Shown here one piece after another: positions 19,213 to 27,216 of a stretch of DNA of 64,000 bases. The notes below the pieces were generated by a model. It did not search any database, was not told the DNA's origin, and worked only from the letters and a program-made list of their open reading frames with translations. The stretch covers positions 50,722 through 114,721 of the forward strand of contig CALLBO010000018.1 of assembly GCA_937998875.1 (NCBI GenBank). Reading direction: 5' to 3'. How positions within the stretch are numbered: position 1 is the stretch's first letter; the number at the start of each line of letters is the position of its first letter. This stretch comes from an uncultured Granulosicoccaceae bacterium (lineage in GTDB: Bacteria > Pseudomonadota > Gammaproteobacteria > Granulosicoccales > Granulosicoccaceae). The position numbers and the translations under genes were made by a program.

Positions 19213-21279
19213 TTAGTCGGGTATACCTGCCTCGCGAAGTGTCGACCCCAGGTCAGCAGCAAGATCAGCAACAAACGGGGTGTTGCGCAGCCAACCCGAT
19301 ACGGTAAACCCGGGTTGCAGTCTCAAAAGAGCTGACGCACGTTCTCTGGACTCTAAATGCTTTCCGGCCCTCCAAAGGGATATCGACAGTGTCCTCAATG
19401 TAGAAGCATGCTCCGAGTTAAGCATCAGGGACCTTTGTGACAGACTAATTGCTTCTTCATAATTGTTTCCACACATAGCTGCTGTACCAGCCAGTGACAA
19501 ATAAAAATATCGATGTGGATCAAACGGTGAAATTGACATGGCCTTTCTAGTCTCAGCGATTGCTTGCTCCCCCTTACCTTGAAAGGCATACAAGGTGCCT
19601 CGCAGCAACCAACCCAGCGAATCATTCGGATTATAGTGCAACGCGGTGGTGTAACAGATCTCCCCCAGTTCTAAATCTTTCTTCAAATTTGTATTTACGA
19701 TCCCGTGTAAAGTGTGTGCCAGACTCATGAAAGGATCAATATCCAGCGCATTACTAGACAAATTAAAGGCTCTTTCACCATCCTGCTCAGGATTATCTGA
19801 CCAGCCTTGGTTCACACGCAGCACGTACCACATCGATAGATAAGCGTAAGGCAGAGATGCTCCAGGGCTTCGTATTATCAAGCTTTCAAACAACATTTTT
19901 GACTTTCTAAATGAGTCTTTGGTTAGCCGATGCATCAGAGCAATCGCGCTTGTCAGCAAGGTATAGTCGTTTAACTTCGCAAGTCGTTGAGATGAGATTT
20001 TTTTTAACTCGGTGCCCATTACACCAATACCCATGGCTTTGAGCGCATCTTCTACAAAACCATGTTCTCCCTTTAGAAATTCATCGAACGTGCCTGTGAA
20101 TTTTTCCGTCCACACGACAGCGTTCGACTCTGCACAGCTAAACTCAATATCCAGTACAATATTGTCTGAATGCATTCGATACGAACCAGTTATCAAATAC
20201 TGAACTCGCAGCATATCGACAGTTTTTTTCTTGTCGGTCAATCCAGAAAACACTGAGGCGGATTGCCTTGATATCACGCTGATAGTTTGACATCTGGACA
20301 AGACATTGACTATATCATCCGCGAGTACTTCACCTATAAACCCATGCTCTTCACTAACTCCTCGCCCAACAAACGGAACAACTGCAATTCTGGGAACTAC
20401 ATCTGATCCCAAGCTCTCAGTTACAAGATCATCAGCAACATATTTTGGATTTGACCAACCATCTGAATCAGCAGTTCCCTCCCGGATTACAACATTTCCT
20501 AAGCCGGGTTCATACACTTTGATTGCGACTGCGAGTTCCCGGGTAGCATTGGAAGGTTCGACATCATATTCTTCCTCAAGATACTTCCAAAGCTCTGAAT
20601 AACACCTAAGCGCTTTTCCTTTTTCACCATCGCGGTTGTAAAGCTCCATCTTAGTTCTGCAAGCCAGCTCATCACCCGAATCAAGTTTCGATAGAAATTC
20701 AGCGTATTGGAGTTTCGGTATCTGTTGATTGCCCGATTCTAATGACGCTCTAAGTGTGCGCTTGAGCACCTCAAGATAACTGGCCTGACGACTGGCAATC
20801 CATTCCGAAAAGAGATCACTTGTCGGCAACAGTTCCTGCAAAAAGTTTCCACTTAAGTTGTTCGCAATGCGCTGGTACTGATCTAACCCAGCCCCGATCT
20901 CGATTGCGCCGATTAGCTCATCAATATCCAGCTTGATGTCACAACCTACCAACGCAAGAGACTGAACGTCAGCTTTAAACGGACTGTGCTCTCCACAAAT
21001 TGCCTGAAAAACTTTCTTTATTTGTAGTGCAGCCTGGCGCAGGCTTGCCAGCGACTTTGCCCTGGCAGTATCCGGCCATATTGTAGCGGCAATGGAATCA
21101 CGCGAGCACGTGTGATTGCTCGACAAAATCAACATGGCAATCACCTTGCGTGATGCCTCATGGTTTATTACAACGGCCTTTCCGCCAATCTCGATCGCAA
21201 ACGATCCAACAGTCGATACTCTTACGTCCATGACTTTTGCTGAGATCTTCTGCTTTGACGGGGTAGGTGCCTGCAACAT
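19213..21279 (-). CDS. SARP/BTAD-type transcriptional activator with TolB-like domain and TPRs
   Basis: 688-residue putative regulator. Residues about 17-110 form an OmpR/SARP-like winged helix (VSTVGSFAIEIGGKAVVIN ... SLRQAALQIKKVF). Residues about 115-255 form a bacterial transcriptional activator (BTAD) helical domain, ending CYSELWKYLEEEYDVEPSNATREL. A central region with FIGEVLADDIVNVLSRCQTI and YLITGSYRMHSDNIVLDIEF resembles the TolB/FlgO-like module of CadC- and adenylate-cyclase-type proteins. C-terminal TPR repeats include NPNDSLGWLLRGTLYAFQGK and SPFDPHRYFYLSLAGTAAMC. No kinase or membrane segment is seen. A second start at 21231 is possible. It lies 71 bp downstream of the LuxR-type gene on the same strand and may control the repeat-peptide locus upstream; that is inference. 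Confidence 0.82.
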   Translation of the reverse strand: MLQAPTPSKQKISAKVMDVRVSTVGSFAIEIGGKAVVINHEASRKVIAMLILSSNHTCSRDSIAATIWPDTARAKSLASLRQAALQIKKVFQAICGEHSPFKADVQSLALVGCDIKLDIDELIGAIEIGAGLDQYQRIANNLSGNFLQELLPTSDLFSEWIASRQASYLEVLKRTLRASLESGNQQIPKLQYAEFLSKLDSGDELACRTKMELYNRDGEKGKALRCYSELWKYLEEEYDVEPSNATRELAVAIKVYEPGLGNVVIREGTADSDGWSNPKYVADDLVTESLGSDVVPRIAVVPFVGRGVSEEHGFIGEVLADDIVNVLSRCQTISVISRQSASVFSGLTDKKKTVDMLRVQYLITGSYRMHSDNIVLDIEFSCAESNAVVWTEKFTGTFDEFLKGEHGFVEDALKAMGIGVMGTELKKISSQRLAKLNDYTLLTSAIALMHRLTKDSFRKSKMLFESLIIRSPGASLPYAYLSMWYVLRVNQGWSDNPEQDGERAFNLSSNALDIDPFMSLAHTLHGIVNTNLKKDLELGEICYTTALHYNPNDSLGWLLRGTLYAFQGKGEQAIAETRKAMSISPFDPHRYFYLSLAGTAAMCGNNYEEAISLSQRSLMLNSEHASTLRTLSISLWRAGKHLESRERASALLRLQPGFTVSGWLRNTPFVADLAADLGSTLREAGIPD

Positions 21280-21350
21280 ACCAGCCTAACCTGGCTACGC
21301 CAAGCTGCCTGCAAGATGAGGCCGGTATTCGCGCGTAAAGCTGCGCCTTG

Positions 21351-21719
21351 TCAGTCTATCAAGCCCGCATCCAGAGCAGCCTTAACTGCCTCTGCTGAGG
21401 TTGATATGTCAAGCTTACGATAGATATTTGCGATATGTTTTGCCGAAGTGTTGGTACTTATCTCAAGAGAGGCACCAATCTCACGCCGAGTGTATCCCCA
21501 GGCGAGCAACGTCAAAACCTCATGCTCTCGACACGTCAGCGAATCGACGGCGAAGCTCCGCCCAGTTGAGACAGGGCCATCCGTCATTCTTGTAAAACGC
21601 CTCAACAAAATCTGCTTTTCGGTATAAGGCAGTTTTGAAAAGATCGAAATTGCTTGTCCAACTAGATCTTTGTGGTACAAAGACGCTGGCCCTGTGGCTG
21701 AAACATCAACCATGTCCAT
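21351..21719 (-). CDS. LuxR-family helix-turn-helix regulator (single domain)
   Basis: 122-residue protein ending in a GerE/LuxR DNA-binding domain: LTCREHEVLTLLAWGYTRRE, then IGASLEISTNTSAKHIANIY and RKLDISTSAEAVKAALDAGL. All the usual helices of the fold are visible. The first 55 residues show no receiver or autoinducer-binding domain, so its input is unknown. It is probably cotranscribed with the SARP-type regulator 71 bp downstream and follows the DUF6065-like gene on the same strand after 274 bp. Confidence 0.9.
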   Translation of the reverse strand: MDMVDVSATGPASLYHKDLVGQAISIFSKLPYTEKQILLRRFTRMTDGPVSTGRSFAVDSLTCREHEVLTLLAWGYTRREIGASLEISTNTSAKHIANIYRKLDISTSAEAVKAALDAGLID

Positions 21720-21993
21720 CCTTCCTGATTGCTTAACCTCCGATGCTAACCAGACGACGTTATTGGGGCGTTATTTCAGCGTTGTTTGTTGTTATTAAGG
21801 CGTTATCGAAGTGTCGAGCGGACGTTTCTGAGAAATGTGTTACAAACAAAGACCCACTGAAGCACTGAAGCGGGCTGATATCCAAAATGCCGACCAGTAA
21901 CAACTGAGGCTTTAACTGGCTAATTCACTAACACATCGCATTTCTTCACCATTCTATCTGCCGCGCCGCTCGCCCCTTACTAAACGAATCCAT

Positions 21994-22719
21994 CTACTCT
22001 TTTGATCGCTTACGGACATCTACAGCGTACGAACCCGTTTTGTGCTCAGTGTCATGAACACTGTTACTTCTGATCGTAGACGAATAATCAGTCCAATCAT
22101 TCGGAGCCATATTGTCCAGGCTACTCACTGAGAACGATTGCAACACCTCCGAAGAATAGCTGGAACGATGAACTGGTTGTACCTGAAACAACGGCTCGTG
22201 AGCGTTTATTGTTATCGGTATATCCGTTTTGAGGATTTTTATGTTTGTAAATAAAGGAGCGTAACGGTACTGATCAGTCTCTACAATTCCTTCGAAACAA
22301 AAATACTGATTCGAGATTGTAGTGTTAGCCACCGGCCTGATAAGAACGCTCCAGTCTCCGGCTGATCGCACCAGGTGGCCGGACCAAATTTGAACGTATC
22401 CCGCCACGCCGATAGATGTAATAAAAGGTGGTGCTTTATCAATGAGGTACTCGGGACACTCCTTATTCCACCATTCATCGGGGTCGGATGCATGTTCAGT
22501 ATTGAGTAACTCCCACGCCGAATCTATGTTGATATAAATATCCTTACCATCGAACAGTAAAGTACTTGTCGCCGCAGGATAGGCATACCACCCAAACGAG
22601 GATGCCGATCTAAGCGCTTCGCAATATTGTAAGGCTTTGGCCGGAATTGTCCCTAGTGCCGTTTTATCAGCACGAACTATCGGCTGTGCATCCGGATAGG
22701 CCTTAATAAAAGAGAACAT
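21994..22719 (-). CDS. DUF6065-like protein of unknown function
   Basis: 241-residue soluble protein resembling the DUF6065 family, recognised from memory of its motifs: IPAKALQYCEALRSASSFGW, TLLFDGKDIYINID, PPFITSIGVAGYVQIWSGHL, WSVLIRPVANT and EGIVETDQYRYAPLFTNIKI. No signal peptide, membrane helix or known catalytic motif is visible. The start at 22719 (MFSFIKAYPDAQ) is preferred over the ORF start at 22791 because AAGGA lies just upstream, and because the longer version would begin inside the spacer behind the repeat-peptide gene. It is the second gene after that peptide on the same strand, separated by a hairpin. A role in maturation, immunity or handling of the peptide is possible but unproven. 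Confidence 0.7.
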   Translation of the reverse strand: MFSFIKAYPDAQPIVRADKTALGTIPAKALQYCEALRSASSFGWYAYPAATSTLLFDGKDIYINIDSAWELLNTEHASDPDEWWNKECPEYLIDKAPPFITSIGVAGYVQIWSGHLVRSAGDWSVLIRPVANTTISNQYFCFEGIVETDQYRYAPLFTNIKILKTDIPITINAHEPLFQVQPVHRSSYSSEVLQSFSVSSLDNMAPNDWTDYSSTIRSNSVHDTEHKTGSYAVDVRKRSKE

Positions 22720-22735
22720 TTTTTCCTTGGTAACA

Positions 22736-22760
22736 ATGCTGCACCGTAAGGGTGCAGCAT
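22736..22760 (-). promoter_or_regulatory. Hairpin between repeat-peptide gene and DUF6065-like gene
   Basis: A perfect 10-bp stem (ATGCTGCACC / GGTGCAGCAT) with a 5-nt loop lies 16 bp after the stop codon of the repeat-peptide gene. On the minus strand it is followed by TTGTTACC rather than a long T-run, so it looks like a leaky terminator or attenuator. On the plus strand it is followed by TTTT. Confidence 0.7.
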
Positions 22761-22775
22761 TTTTCTTAAAGATTG

Positions 22776-23288
22776 TTAAACACGCACGCAACTACTCTTT
22801 GTGCCTGCTCCAGTTGTGACGACAGGTTTCTTTCTCAACGATTTTCCAGCAGAACTGCAACTCTTCGTACCTGCTCCGGTTGTTACAGCTGGCTTCTTTC
22901 TCAGCGATTTCCCGGTCGAACTGCAACTCTTCGTACCTGCTCCGGTTGTTACAACCGGCTTCTTTCTCAACAATTTCCCACTCGAACTACAACTCTTCGT
23001 ACCTGCTCCGGTTGTTACAACCGGCTTCTTTCTCAGCGATTTCCCGCTCGAACTACAACTCTTCGTACCTGCTCCAGTTGTTACAACCGGCTTCTTTCTC
23101 AACGATTTCCCGCTCGAACTGCAACTCTTCGTACCTGCTCCAATGGTTACAACCGGCTTCTTTCTCAACGATTTCCCGGTCGAACTACAACTCTTCGTAC
23201 CTGCTCCAATGGTTACGATAGGTCTTTTACGAATACCACCACTAACACATTCCATTGACGATATCGCTGCTGTGTTAAGACTAACCAT
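22776..23288 (-). CDS. Repetitive secreted-peptide precursor with double-glycine-like leader (candidate multi-core peptide)
   Basis: 170-residue protein not recognised as any named family. The ATG at 23288 has AGGAG nine bases upstream. Residues 1-18 resemble a short double-glycine leader (SSMECVSGG: Met at -7, Val at -4, Gly-Gly at -2/-1). Residues 23-154 are six exact-length 22-residue units, consensus PVVTTGAGTKSCSSSGKSLR plus KK, followed by a partial seventh unit ending SSCVRV. Each unit has one Cys in a Ser-rich patch and a basic RKK junction that could be a protease site. Unit differences are largely at wobble positions, so the peptide is conserved. A long open frame on the opposite strand is a shadow without a ribosome-binding site. 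No radical SAM, YcaO, lanthipeptide or C39 transporter gene is in the window. Confidence 0.75.
   Translation of the reverse strand: MVSLNTAAISSMECVSGGIRKRPIVTIGAGTKSCSSTGKSLRKKPVVTIGAGTKSCSSSGKSLRKKPVVTTGAGTKSCSSSGKSLRKKPVVTTGAGTKSCSSSGKLLRKKPVVTTGAGTKSCSSTGKSLRKKPAVTTGAGTKSCSSAGKSLRKKPVVTTGAGTKSSCVRV
22827..23222. repeat. 66-bp tandem repeat, six full copies
   Basis: Six head-to-tail 66-bp units, plus a partial seventh reaching 22779, encode the 22-residue units of the peptide precursor. The period is invariant, with no spacers between units, so it is an in-gene array and not a CRISPR. Confidence 0.95.
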
Positions 23289-23551
23289 TATGAATTGCTC
23301 CTAAAAGATTTAAAGTTATGCGCTATAAAAATTCAGCACTTTTTCACTCTAACAACATGATAAGAGAAGAGTCAATGTGCCAAACTTTGTTTTCTATAGC
23401 GCTTAGGAATGCATGTAATAACTTAAACGTTTTATATATCTCACCTTATAAAACGGTAATCCGATATACACTTTAAGGAACACTTGGAGGCAATAGCTAC
23501 TGCAGAGAGTGTCCACCTAGGATTGCAATAAATTCACGTTCCACTGTAAAT
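23289..23551. other. Upstream region of the repeat-peptide gene
   Basis: AT-rich 263-bp region that should contain the promoter of the peptide gene. Apart from the AGGAG ribosome-binding site just before 23288, no convincing -35/-10 pair or operator could be fixed by eye. Confidence 0.4.
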
Positions 23552-24091
23552 TCAATTAAGAAAATAACTCTTAACCACCCTAAGTGCACTACTGCATATC
23601 AGCACAAAAAAATCCGGCCTCAAATGAGGCCGAATATTTAGACAGCAACTGGTGCAGAGATATAACTTTTCAATCAGAGTAAATATATTATTCTGATCAA
23701 GCGCCGTTGGACGTAACGCTTCTGCTGAGCCGTCGTTACTACCGGACCTGTCACCGACGTACAACGTGTTGTTGGCAATAAGCATCACATCATAGACGGC
23801 GTTGTTTAGGTCATTAAAATCAGCGACGCCATCAACCAGTTTCGATTCCACCATCCACTCCACATTACTTGCTTCGCCAGTTGCAGTTATTGTTGTGGTG
23901 CCATCAAAAACCAATGACCGTTGAGTTTCAATGCTGGCAGGTGAAGCGGCAGTATCACATGCACTATCTGTAAAAAAAGATTCGGTAAGCGTTGCAACAT
24001 TTTCCGCAATCATCACAGCTACGGTAAAAAGTGTTGAGTCTGCGAGACAAGCCTGCGACCATGAACCGTCCAGCCCTTCGAGCGTAATCAC
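23552..24091 (-). pseudogene. Secreted-protein gene, probably frameshifted
   Basis: The frame encodes EGLDGSWSQACLADSTLFTV ... SFFTDSACD ... ANNTLYVGDRSGSND ... LRPTALDQNNIFT, which resembles small exported proteins in which a GxW-C-x(n)-DSAC core precedes a conserved RPTxLDxxxxF C-terminus. No signal peptide is in frame. Protein-like sequence preceding it (ASSTTGTQPAPV) lies in another frame and would join with a one-base shift near 24100. At the other end the frame runs through the terminator at 23606-23632, implying a second shift near 23680 or a stop lost by mutation. I read this as a decaying gene, but an intact gene with an odd start cannot be excluded. Confidence 0.4.
23606..23632 (-). 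terminator. Rho-independent terminator
   Basis: An 8-bp GC-rich stem (CGGCCTCA / TGAGGCCG) with a 2-nt loop is followed on the minus strand by seven consecutive T. It falls inside the open frame at 23552-24091, which is why the true end of that gene should lie to the right of about 23635. Confidence 0.85.
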
Positions 24092-24385
24092 ATCCTCCGG
24101 AGGAGAACCGGAGCCGGCTGAGTACCGGTGGTGGACGACGCCTTTTCGCCAGCGGGAGATCGAAGCATATCACATTTGGGAATAATATCCCAACTTATAA
24201 AATGCTGCCGATACAACCAAGGTGGTAGGTTTCCGACCATCCAGCGCATGCCGATGCCGGGTTACCTGTACCAGCCTTCGGCGAGCGAGTAGATGAAGGA
24301 GTAATGACACTTCCTGTTTTAGGTGGTTTGCACCGCTACCGGATCCGAATATACGGCCGGCATCAGGATTACAGTTACGACGCAA

Positions 24386-25633
24386 CTATCTCCAACGATT
24401 TGCCACAAAAGTCTGAATAATATCGCCACGCCAGTCTGCAAACTCGGCGCTCCAAAGTTCAACCCCTTTAAAACCCAACTGTCGTGCGTACCTCATTTTC
24501 TCCTGCACGCGAGCAGCAGAACTATCATCCGCATCTGGAAACAAACCGATACCCATGATTGTTTTGCGCGGGTCTAACCCTGCACTTTGATAGTATCTAA
24601 ACTCGTCTTCGATTTTATTCGGCTTAAAGTAACTCATGATATTCACTGCATCGACATACGGGGCCATCTGCTCAGTAGCATCGGCAGAGACAAAATTCGA
24701 AAGTACATCCACTGTAAGTAACGGCCTTGGGTTCATCGCTGAAAATTCATTAGCCAGAATTTTTATTAACGCGATAAGTCGACTGTCGATTACCTGCTCT
24801 TCCCAGTCAATGCTAATTCCATCGTAGCCGTGTCTTTGCATACGGTTAATAATTGCCCGCACAAACCGCTGCATATTTGCAGGTTCGGTGGCTCCAACAA
24901 ACTTGTCACCTTCTCCCTCACCACCGATAACAAGAATAATTTTTCTGTTAGCCGCGTGTGCCGCCGCAACTGCACGGTCGGCATTTTCATCGGTAAAAAT
25001 ATCGCCAATAGACACGCCACCTGCACTGGTAGGATACATTGCAAAATGCATAATATGAGTGAAGTACCCATAGGGAATATTCTCGGGTGGCGAGGTCTGG
25101 TAAATCCAGCCTGGGTAGGATGCAACTGACCATACCGTTGAACAACTGTTTGTACCATTCCAACCCCATCCATCACCAACGGGCGATATATCAACACATT
25201 GTGGTGCGTAGCTTGCCTGCGAAGTGATAACCAAAGGCACAGCTTCCCCGCTAAGTCTGCACGATTCTGTGCCGCCCCATCCCCAGCCATCATCAAAAGG
25301 CGGGGTGTCTACACAGACCGCACTACCGGATTGCACGGGCGCTGTAGCAGCCGCCGGTGATGGTAAAACTTCAATCCGACAGGATTGCAGCCCGTTCCAA
25401 CCCCACCCGTCTCCCAATGGAGGCGTATCGTTACAAACCTCGCAACTGGCATTATTTTCCCAACCCCAGCCATTCGCGATGCTGGTAGCGTTTTCGGTGC
25501 ACCTCGGTGCAGCAGCCAGACTGTTTGTGAGACACAGATTAAGTAAAGCCAGAAACAGCAGAGACATTGTTATTCTTATGTTAACCCTGGACACTTGGCA
25601 GCCTATATCCTTGTTTAAAATTCGATGTTGCAT
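24386..25633 (-). CDS. Secreted GH18-like (chitinase-fold) protein with four GWGW cysteine repeats
   Basis: 415-residue exported protein. A signal peptide (ITMSLLFLALLNLCLTNSLA) ends near residue 41; the ORF start at 25633 or the Met at 25567 are both possible. Four repeats, C-x(n)-GDGWGWNG-x2-SC type, lie at about 45-64, 67-85, 107-125 and 146-164. Their NGWGWENNASC form resembles the core of CBM10 cellulose-binding modules. Residues about 175-415 resemble glycosyl hydrolase 18: strands IILVIGGEG and YDGISIDWEEQ (DxxxDxE near residue 270), then DAVNIMSYF and GVELWSAEFADWR. A polysaccharide-binding or chitin-like hydrolase is likely; the substrate is not known. The same repeat type occurs in the GGT at 40642. 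Confidence 0.8.
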   Translation of the reverse strand: MQHRILNKDIGCQVSRVNIRITMSLLFLALLNLCLTNSLAAAPRCTENATSIANGWGWENNASCEVCNDTPPLGDGWGWNGLQSCRIEVLPSPAAATAPVQSGSAVCVDTPPFDDGWGWGGTESCRLSGEAVPLVITSQASYAPQCVDISPVGDGWGWNGTNSCSTVWSVASYPGWIYQTSPPENIPYGYFTHIMHFAMYPTSAGGVSIGDIFTDENADRAVAAAHAANRKIILVIGGEGEGDKFVGATEPANMQRFVRAIINRMQRHGYDGISIDWEEQVIDSRLIALIKILANEFSAMNPRPLLTVDVLSNFVSADATEQMAPYVDAVNIMSYFKPNKIEDEFRYYQSAGLDPRKTIMGIGLFPDADDSSAARVQEKMRYARQLGFKGVELWSAEFADWRGDIIQTFVANRWR

Positions 25634-26163
25634 ACTAATTCCAATTACGTCGCTAGTGTCTCCACTGATCGTTGTCCAAAAACAAAGCTATACGCAACCT
25701 CAAAATCGCAGACAGGCTTGCTTGTGTCGGGCAGTTTTCAGTGCAGCTTGAGCGGACAATACTAAACAAGACACAACGAATCCCAATTACTAGTGAGCAA
25801 CCCGGCACAACCGCGTGACTTGTATCATCGGTATTAATGTTGAGCCGCTGCTGAATTACCTGCCGAAGAATTGCAAATAATATGATCTATCCAGTCTGTC
25901 GGCAGACTGCCCTTAGACCAACTTAGGTGTGCGAGCTTCAATAAAAGGTTGGGTTCGATACCACCCTAACGTTGCTAATTCTGTTTGGGCACTCAATCAG
26001 CTGCAGTAATTGTCAGTTATCCGCTGCCACTGTGGTTCCGATGCAATCAGTAGTTACAATACCGGACCTGCCACCTCCAAAAGTCAGTTACCTCTGCCTG
26101 CACACTCTTGTATTAAGCGGTAGATTTTGGAGCAGCGCTTCGGCATGACCAGCATCCAACAAA
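25634..26163. other. Gene-free region
   Basis: 530 bp between the GH18-like gene and the SDR gene. Open frames here are shadows without ribosome-binding sites. No repeat, terminator or RNA was recognised. Confidence 0.4.
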
Positions 26164-26928
26164 CTAGAAAGCATACTTCCGGAAACTGCCGTCTACCGGT
26201 ATTAAAACACCGGTAACGTAGCGGGCCAGCGGTGAGCATAGAAAAGTCGCCACTACGGCCAGATCTTCAGGTTCACCAATGTAGCCAATCGGGATCTCTT
26301 CTTCCGCATACTTGCGGCGACGTTCTTCGTCGTAGCTTTTGCGAATTTGTTCACTCATGATTTTCCCTGGGCCCAGGCAATTTACGGTTACCCCGTGTTG
26401 CGAGACTTCATTCGATAACCCTTTAGACCATGCATGGATCGCAGCTTTCGCAGACATGGCAACATTTATTTTACCGGGATGTTTTTCCGGTTCGTTTTTA
26501 CCGCTAATAGTGATGATTCTGCCCCACCGTTGCTCGATCATCTGCGGTAGTACCGTATGGCTCAATCGACGCTGGGTATTGAAGTTCATATTCATACCTT
26601 CATCCCAGATTGCAGCGTCTGCATACAGATCAACTTTGCGGCTCCCGCCAGCCGAATTGACAAGAATGTCAATCGTGCCGAGTACATCAAGGGCCTTCGC
26701 TCCCAGAACTTCCGGTCCATCTTCAGACATAATGTCGTGAGCGATCACAATCGGCCGCAGATATCCAGCAGCGGCGATTTGATCTGCAACGTCATTCAGT
26801 AACTCCCCGCGTCTGGCTGCGATAGCAGTCTGCACCCCTTCAGCCGCAAGCGATTTTGCAATAGCTCGACCAATGCCTTGACTGGCACCCGTTACAAGTG
26901 CGGTCTTGCCGCGTAGTTGCAGATCCAT
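26164..26928 (-). CDS. Short-chain dehydrogenase/reductase family protein
   Basis: 254-residue Rossmann-fold SDR. The cofactor motif GASQGIG is near the N-terminus, NSAGG follows the fourth strand, and the C-terminal VTGVLIPVDGSFRKYAF is typical. The catalytic Ser position is in IITISGKNEPEKHPGKINVA. The expected YxxxK is replaced by A-M-S-A-K (INVAMSAKAAIHAWSKGLSN), so the usual catalytic Tyr appears to be missing while Lys is kept. Activity may be altered or rely on another residue. It is monocistronic. Substrate unknown. Confidence 0.88.
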   Translation of the reverse strand: MDLQLRGKTALVTGASQGIGRAIAKSLAAEGVQTAIAARRGELLNDVADQIAAAGYLRPIVIAHDIMSEDGPEVLGAKALDVLGTIDILVNSAGGSRKVDLYADAAIWDEGMNMNFNTQRRLSHTVLPQMIEQRWGRIITISGKNEPEKHPGKINVAMSAKAAIHAWSKGLSNEVSQHGVTVNCLGPGKIMSEQIRKSYDEERRRKYAEEEIPIGYIGEPEDLAVVATFLCSPLARYVTGVLIPVDGSFRKYAF

Positions 26929-27002
26929 GAAATCTCTCTAACGTTTGCATCTGACAGACAGAATGACTCACAGTGGCCGCAGCGTCCAGACACTGTGTCT
27001 AT

Positions 27003-27050
27003 GGTCATATCCCTGGTCATATCCCTGGCCATATCTATGGTCATATCTAT
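27003..27050. repeat. 12-bp tandem repeat, four copies
   Basis: Four consecutive 12-mers (GGTCATATCCCT twice, then GGCCATATCTAT and GGTCATATCTAT) lie in the gap between the divergent SDR and cupin genes, continuing as a partial fifth copy. Confidence 0.85.
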
Positions 27051-27216
27051 GGCCTTAGGTATGACTACTCCTGCAGCTCCAATTCAGTATCGACTAGCGG
27101 TATTCTAGTCATATCAACGCATAGCGTTTATGCTACCTCCATAGCCAACCAACAACAGAGAATCGGCATCAACTTTAGACGATTCAAACCACGCCTCACA
27201 ACGCAGGAGATAGTCC

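Noticed and set aside
22779..23222. Possible CRISPR array
   Set aside because: The 66-bp units are contiguous with no spacers, and they encode a conserved peptide.
22801..23304. Plus-strand repetitive open frame (PAPVVTTGFFLNDF repeats)
   Set aside because: It shares wobble positions with the minus-strand peptide gene, so repetition and synonymous change do not separate the two. It lacks a ribosome-binding site and a credible start, whereas the minus-strand frame has AGGAG, an ATG and a codirectional downstream gene.
24170..24385. In-frame continuation after the TAG of the GH18-like gene (CNPDAGRIFGSGSG ... LLLHLLARRR), a possible sorting tag
   Set aside because: The similarity to a Cys-hydrophobic-Arg tag is loose, and the remaining 30 residues do not look like protein. 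Not enough to propose readthrough.
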